DNA of 64,000 nt, taken from positions 10,001,501 to 10,065,500 of the forward strand of contig CM057146.1 of NCBI GenBank assembly GCA_029964075.1. The letters are read 5' to 3'. Positions within the stretch are counted from its first letter, which is position 1; every line of letters starts with the position of its first letter. The notes under the pieces were generated by a model, which worked only from the letters and a program-made list of their open reading frames with translations, searched no databases and was not told where the DNA came from. This document shows positions 62,351 through 64,000 of this stretch, piece by piece. Position numbers and translations under genes: made by a program. The DNA is from Patiria pectinifera. Its lineage: Eukaryota > Echinodermata > Asteroidea > Valvatida > Asterinidae.

Positions 62351-62888
62351 TAAAAACCTGTTTCGTCAAAAAAAATATTATTGTGTGTTCTGACTGTTTG
62401 GAACAACAACAAAAATTACACAGAATACGAATGGCCTTCTTTTTTTTTTCAATTGAAATATTTGAAAATTGTGAGCGGTCTCGAGTGCAGGAAAAAAAAA
62501 CACTGTGTGGTTTTACTGTCAAATGCCACACTTTTGTTGCAAGCCACCATCGCGCATGATTTGAGACCTTCAATGATATAAGACATGTTAGCTCAAATTT
62601 CTTCTTCAAAATCAGTCAGATTTCAGCCTCTGCTACCTGTTCTTCACATTATTTTAACAAATTCTTTGTCAATTATCCAAAAGCGCAGGTGCGCGTGCAA
62701 ATCCCGATCAGCGTCCAGTTTCGGCTAGTGCGTGTTTAACTTGATCACTGCATTTCGAAATTGAATGCATGTATTTGAATATTAGTCCAAGTTGGACTAA
62801 TAGAACATTAAATTATCAGAACATGCACAGCCTTAGAGGTGGCACTTAGGCAAGACCTCTGTCATCTCTCATGGCAAACTGTAGTTAC

Positions 62889-63026
62889 CTCCTCGGAGGC
62901 AAGAATGATTTTGGAGTTGAACTCTGGGACGAAGCAGACTGCCAGCAACAGCCAGAAGCAGAAGAGGATTCCAGAGGTGTGCCTGCCCCGGATGCGCTCA
63001 GTGTGGATTATGAAGAACACCAGCAT
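62889..63026 (-). CDS. Exon 2 of window: TMD0, loop and next membrane helix
   Basis: This exon has 46 codons, phase 0 to 0. It completes one TMD0 helix (MLVFFIIHTERIRGR), gives a basic cytosolic turn, then another helix (SGILFCFWLLLAVCFV), ending in a KIILASEE-like stretch. It aligns residue for residue with the corresponding MRP1 exon (LATFLIQLERRKG onwards). The acceptor is TCAG|ATG and the donor GAG|GTAACT. The in-frame join to exon 1 is what forces the GC donor there. Confidence 0.92.
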
Positions 63027-63065
63027 CTGATGCAATTAAAAGACAAATTCCATTAACTCTAACCA

Positions 63066-63195
63066 CTCCAACTCCATCAAAATCCATCCCCCCATTTTGT
63101 TGGATTTTGGGGGACTCGGTCCAGAAGGCCTGGCGTGACTAAATATTGATGGAGTATGATGGACTGGGGCCTAATGGCCTGAAGCAGTGCTAGGG
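63066..63195. repeat. Relative of the GATGGATTCAGGA motif repeat
   Basis: CTCCATCAAAATCCATCCCC and TTGATGGAGTATGATGG mirror the motif cluster at 28159-28375. It is a minor intronic repeat. Confidence 0.45.
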
Positions 63196-63617
63196 GTATC
63201 CGATAGATTTTGCCTAGCTTCCTGTACTGCTGTTGTGATAAAAGCCATGTGTAGCAAGTCCATGAATGTCAACCAGTGCGTCAGTGGTGGATTCCATTAT
63301 GTCATGTACAGTTTTCCAATTAAAAAGAAAAAGAAAATGGAGGCGGCCTCCAAAAAGGAAGCAGGCGCAGACACTTAACATGTTTTTTTAATTTTTTATT
63401 AGGTCTTACCGCAAACTCTCACTAACTTTCTGTACTAATGTTTCATGAACAGATAAACCTACTCTGGAGTCGCTCCCAACAACTTTTAACACTGGAATTT
63501 TTCACACCAGGTAGTTCCTAACTGATTAATACACCAAAGTTATATCTAATATTTAGAATAAGTTGTTTAGCACGACTCTTGAACGTCAGTCAGTGAAACG
63601 GGTCGAATTATACTTGC

Positions 63618-63746
63618 CATAGTCAACGTAATAACTGCTGGTGTTACAAGATATACCGGTGCGGTCCCCTGGGGTGAGCTGAATATCTGAACCACTGTGA
63701 AACAGACTTCAACCAGGGGGACAATAATCGAGAGAACAGTCAAGAG
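63618..63746 (-). CDS. Exon 1 of window: TMD0 transmembrane segments
   Basis: This exon has 43 codons, phase 0 to 0. It encodes a hydrophobic segment (LLTVLSIIVPLVEV) followed by a loop and the conserved APVYLVTPAVITLTM, which lines up with the APVFLVSPTLL region of TMD0 in human MRP1. The acceptor is a pyrimidine-rich TTTCCAG. The donor reads ATG|GCAAGT, a GC donor. Using the overlapping GT two bases further on (CAA|GT) would throw exon 2 out of frame. Upstream coding exon(s) with the start codon lie outside the window. Confidence 0.88.
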
Positions 63747-64000
63747 CTGGAAAGACAACAAAAACAACAGTTAACAAAATCAAAGGCATTCCTTGACATC
63801 CAACATGTCCAAGAATGATACGATGTTTAAGTGTTTAACCCAAAAGCACTTTGATCGCATTGTACTACACTGTATTAAATTTTTACACCTTGGAGTGCTG
63901 GGACAGTTTGGGCGGTGTAAATAGTAACAAGCAGGGCACTTTCAGGCTGTATAGCCCTTTTCACACTAGAGCCTCTCAACCCGGGTTGAACTCAACCCTG
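63747..64000. other. Intron upstream of exon 1, partial repeat at the edge
   Basis: No exon is visible. From about 63947, TAGCCCTTTTCACACTAGAG with CAACCCGGGTTGAACTC matches the reverse complement of the end of the 33165-33362 repeat and runs off the window. Confidence 0.5.

Overview
The window is animal nuclear DNA. It carries the middle part of one large intron-rich gene on the minus strand, and its introns are packed with transposon-derived repeats. I could place 24 coding exons between 63746 (most N-terminal) and 497 (most C-terminal). All splice phases agree and the exons join into 1309 codons without a stop. The product is a full-length ABC subfamily C exporter of the long MRP type (ABCC1/ABCC3-like). 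The window holds most of TMD0, the L0 linker, TMD1, all of NBD1, the acidic linker, TMD2 and the first part of NBD2. The first coding exon(s) lie beyond 64000. The last exons, with the rest of NBD2 (signature, Walker B, H-loop), lie before position 1. No second protein-coding gene was found.

Layout, low to high coordinates. 1-1304: NBD2 exons. 2315-8835: TMD2 exons; the introns hold a CR1/L2-like LINE 3' fragment, a 50-bp minisatellite, a Harbinger-like MITE, a tRNA-Leu-derived SINE and a hAT-like MITE. 11740-14098: linker exons. 15291-20416: NBD1 exons. 21826-32067: TMD1 and L0 exons. 32068-61699: one giant intron of 29.6 kb, of which 27.5 kb (33714-61183) is a tandem satellite of about 140 units of 195-196 bp with nested higher-order duplications. 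61700-63746: TMD0 exons.

The other introns are 0.4-2.9 kb and contain many short non-autonomous elements with terminal inverted repeats, several with convincing target-site duplications. The ABCC1-type exon organisation, the compact introns full of MITEs and foldback elements and the tRNA-derived SINEs suggest a marine invertebrate, most likely a non-vertebrate deuterostome such as an echinoderm. The species cannot be fixed from sequence alone.

The main points of interest are the long intronic satellite and its duplication history, two GC-AG introns supported by reading frame, a foldback element ending 7 bp from a 5' splice site, and several apparently undescribed repeat families.
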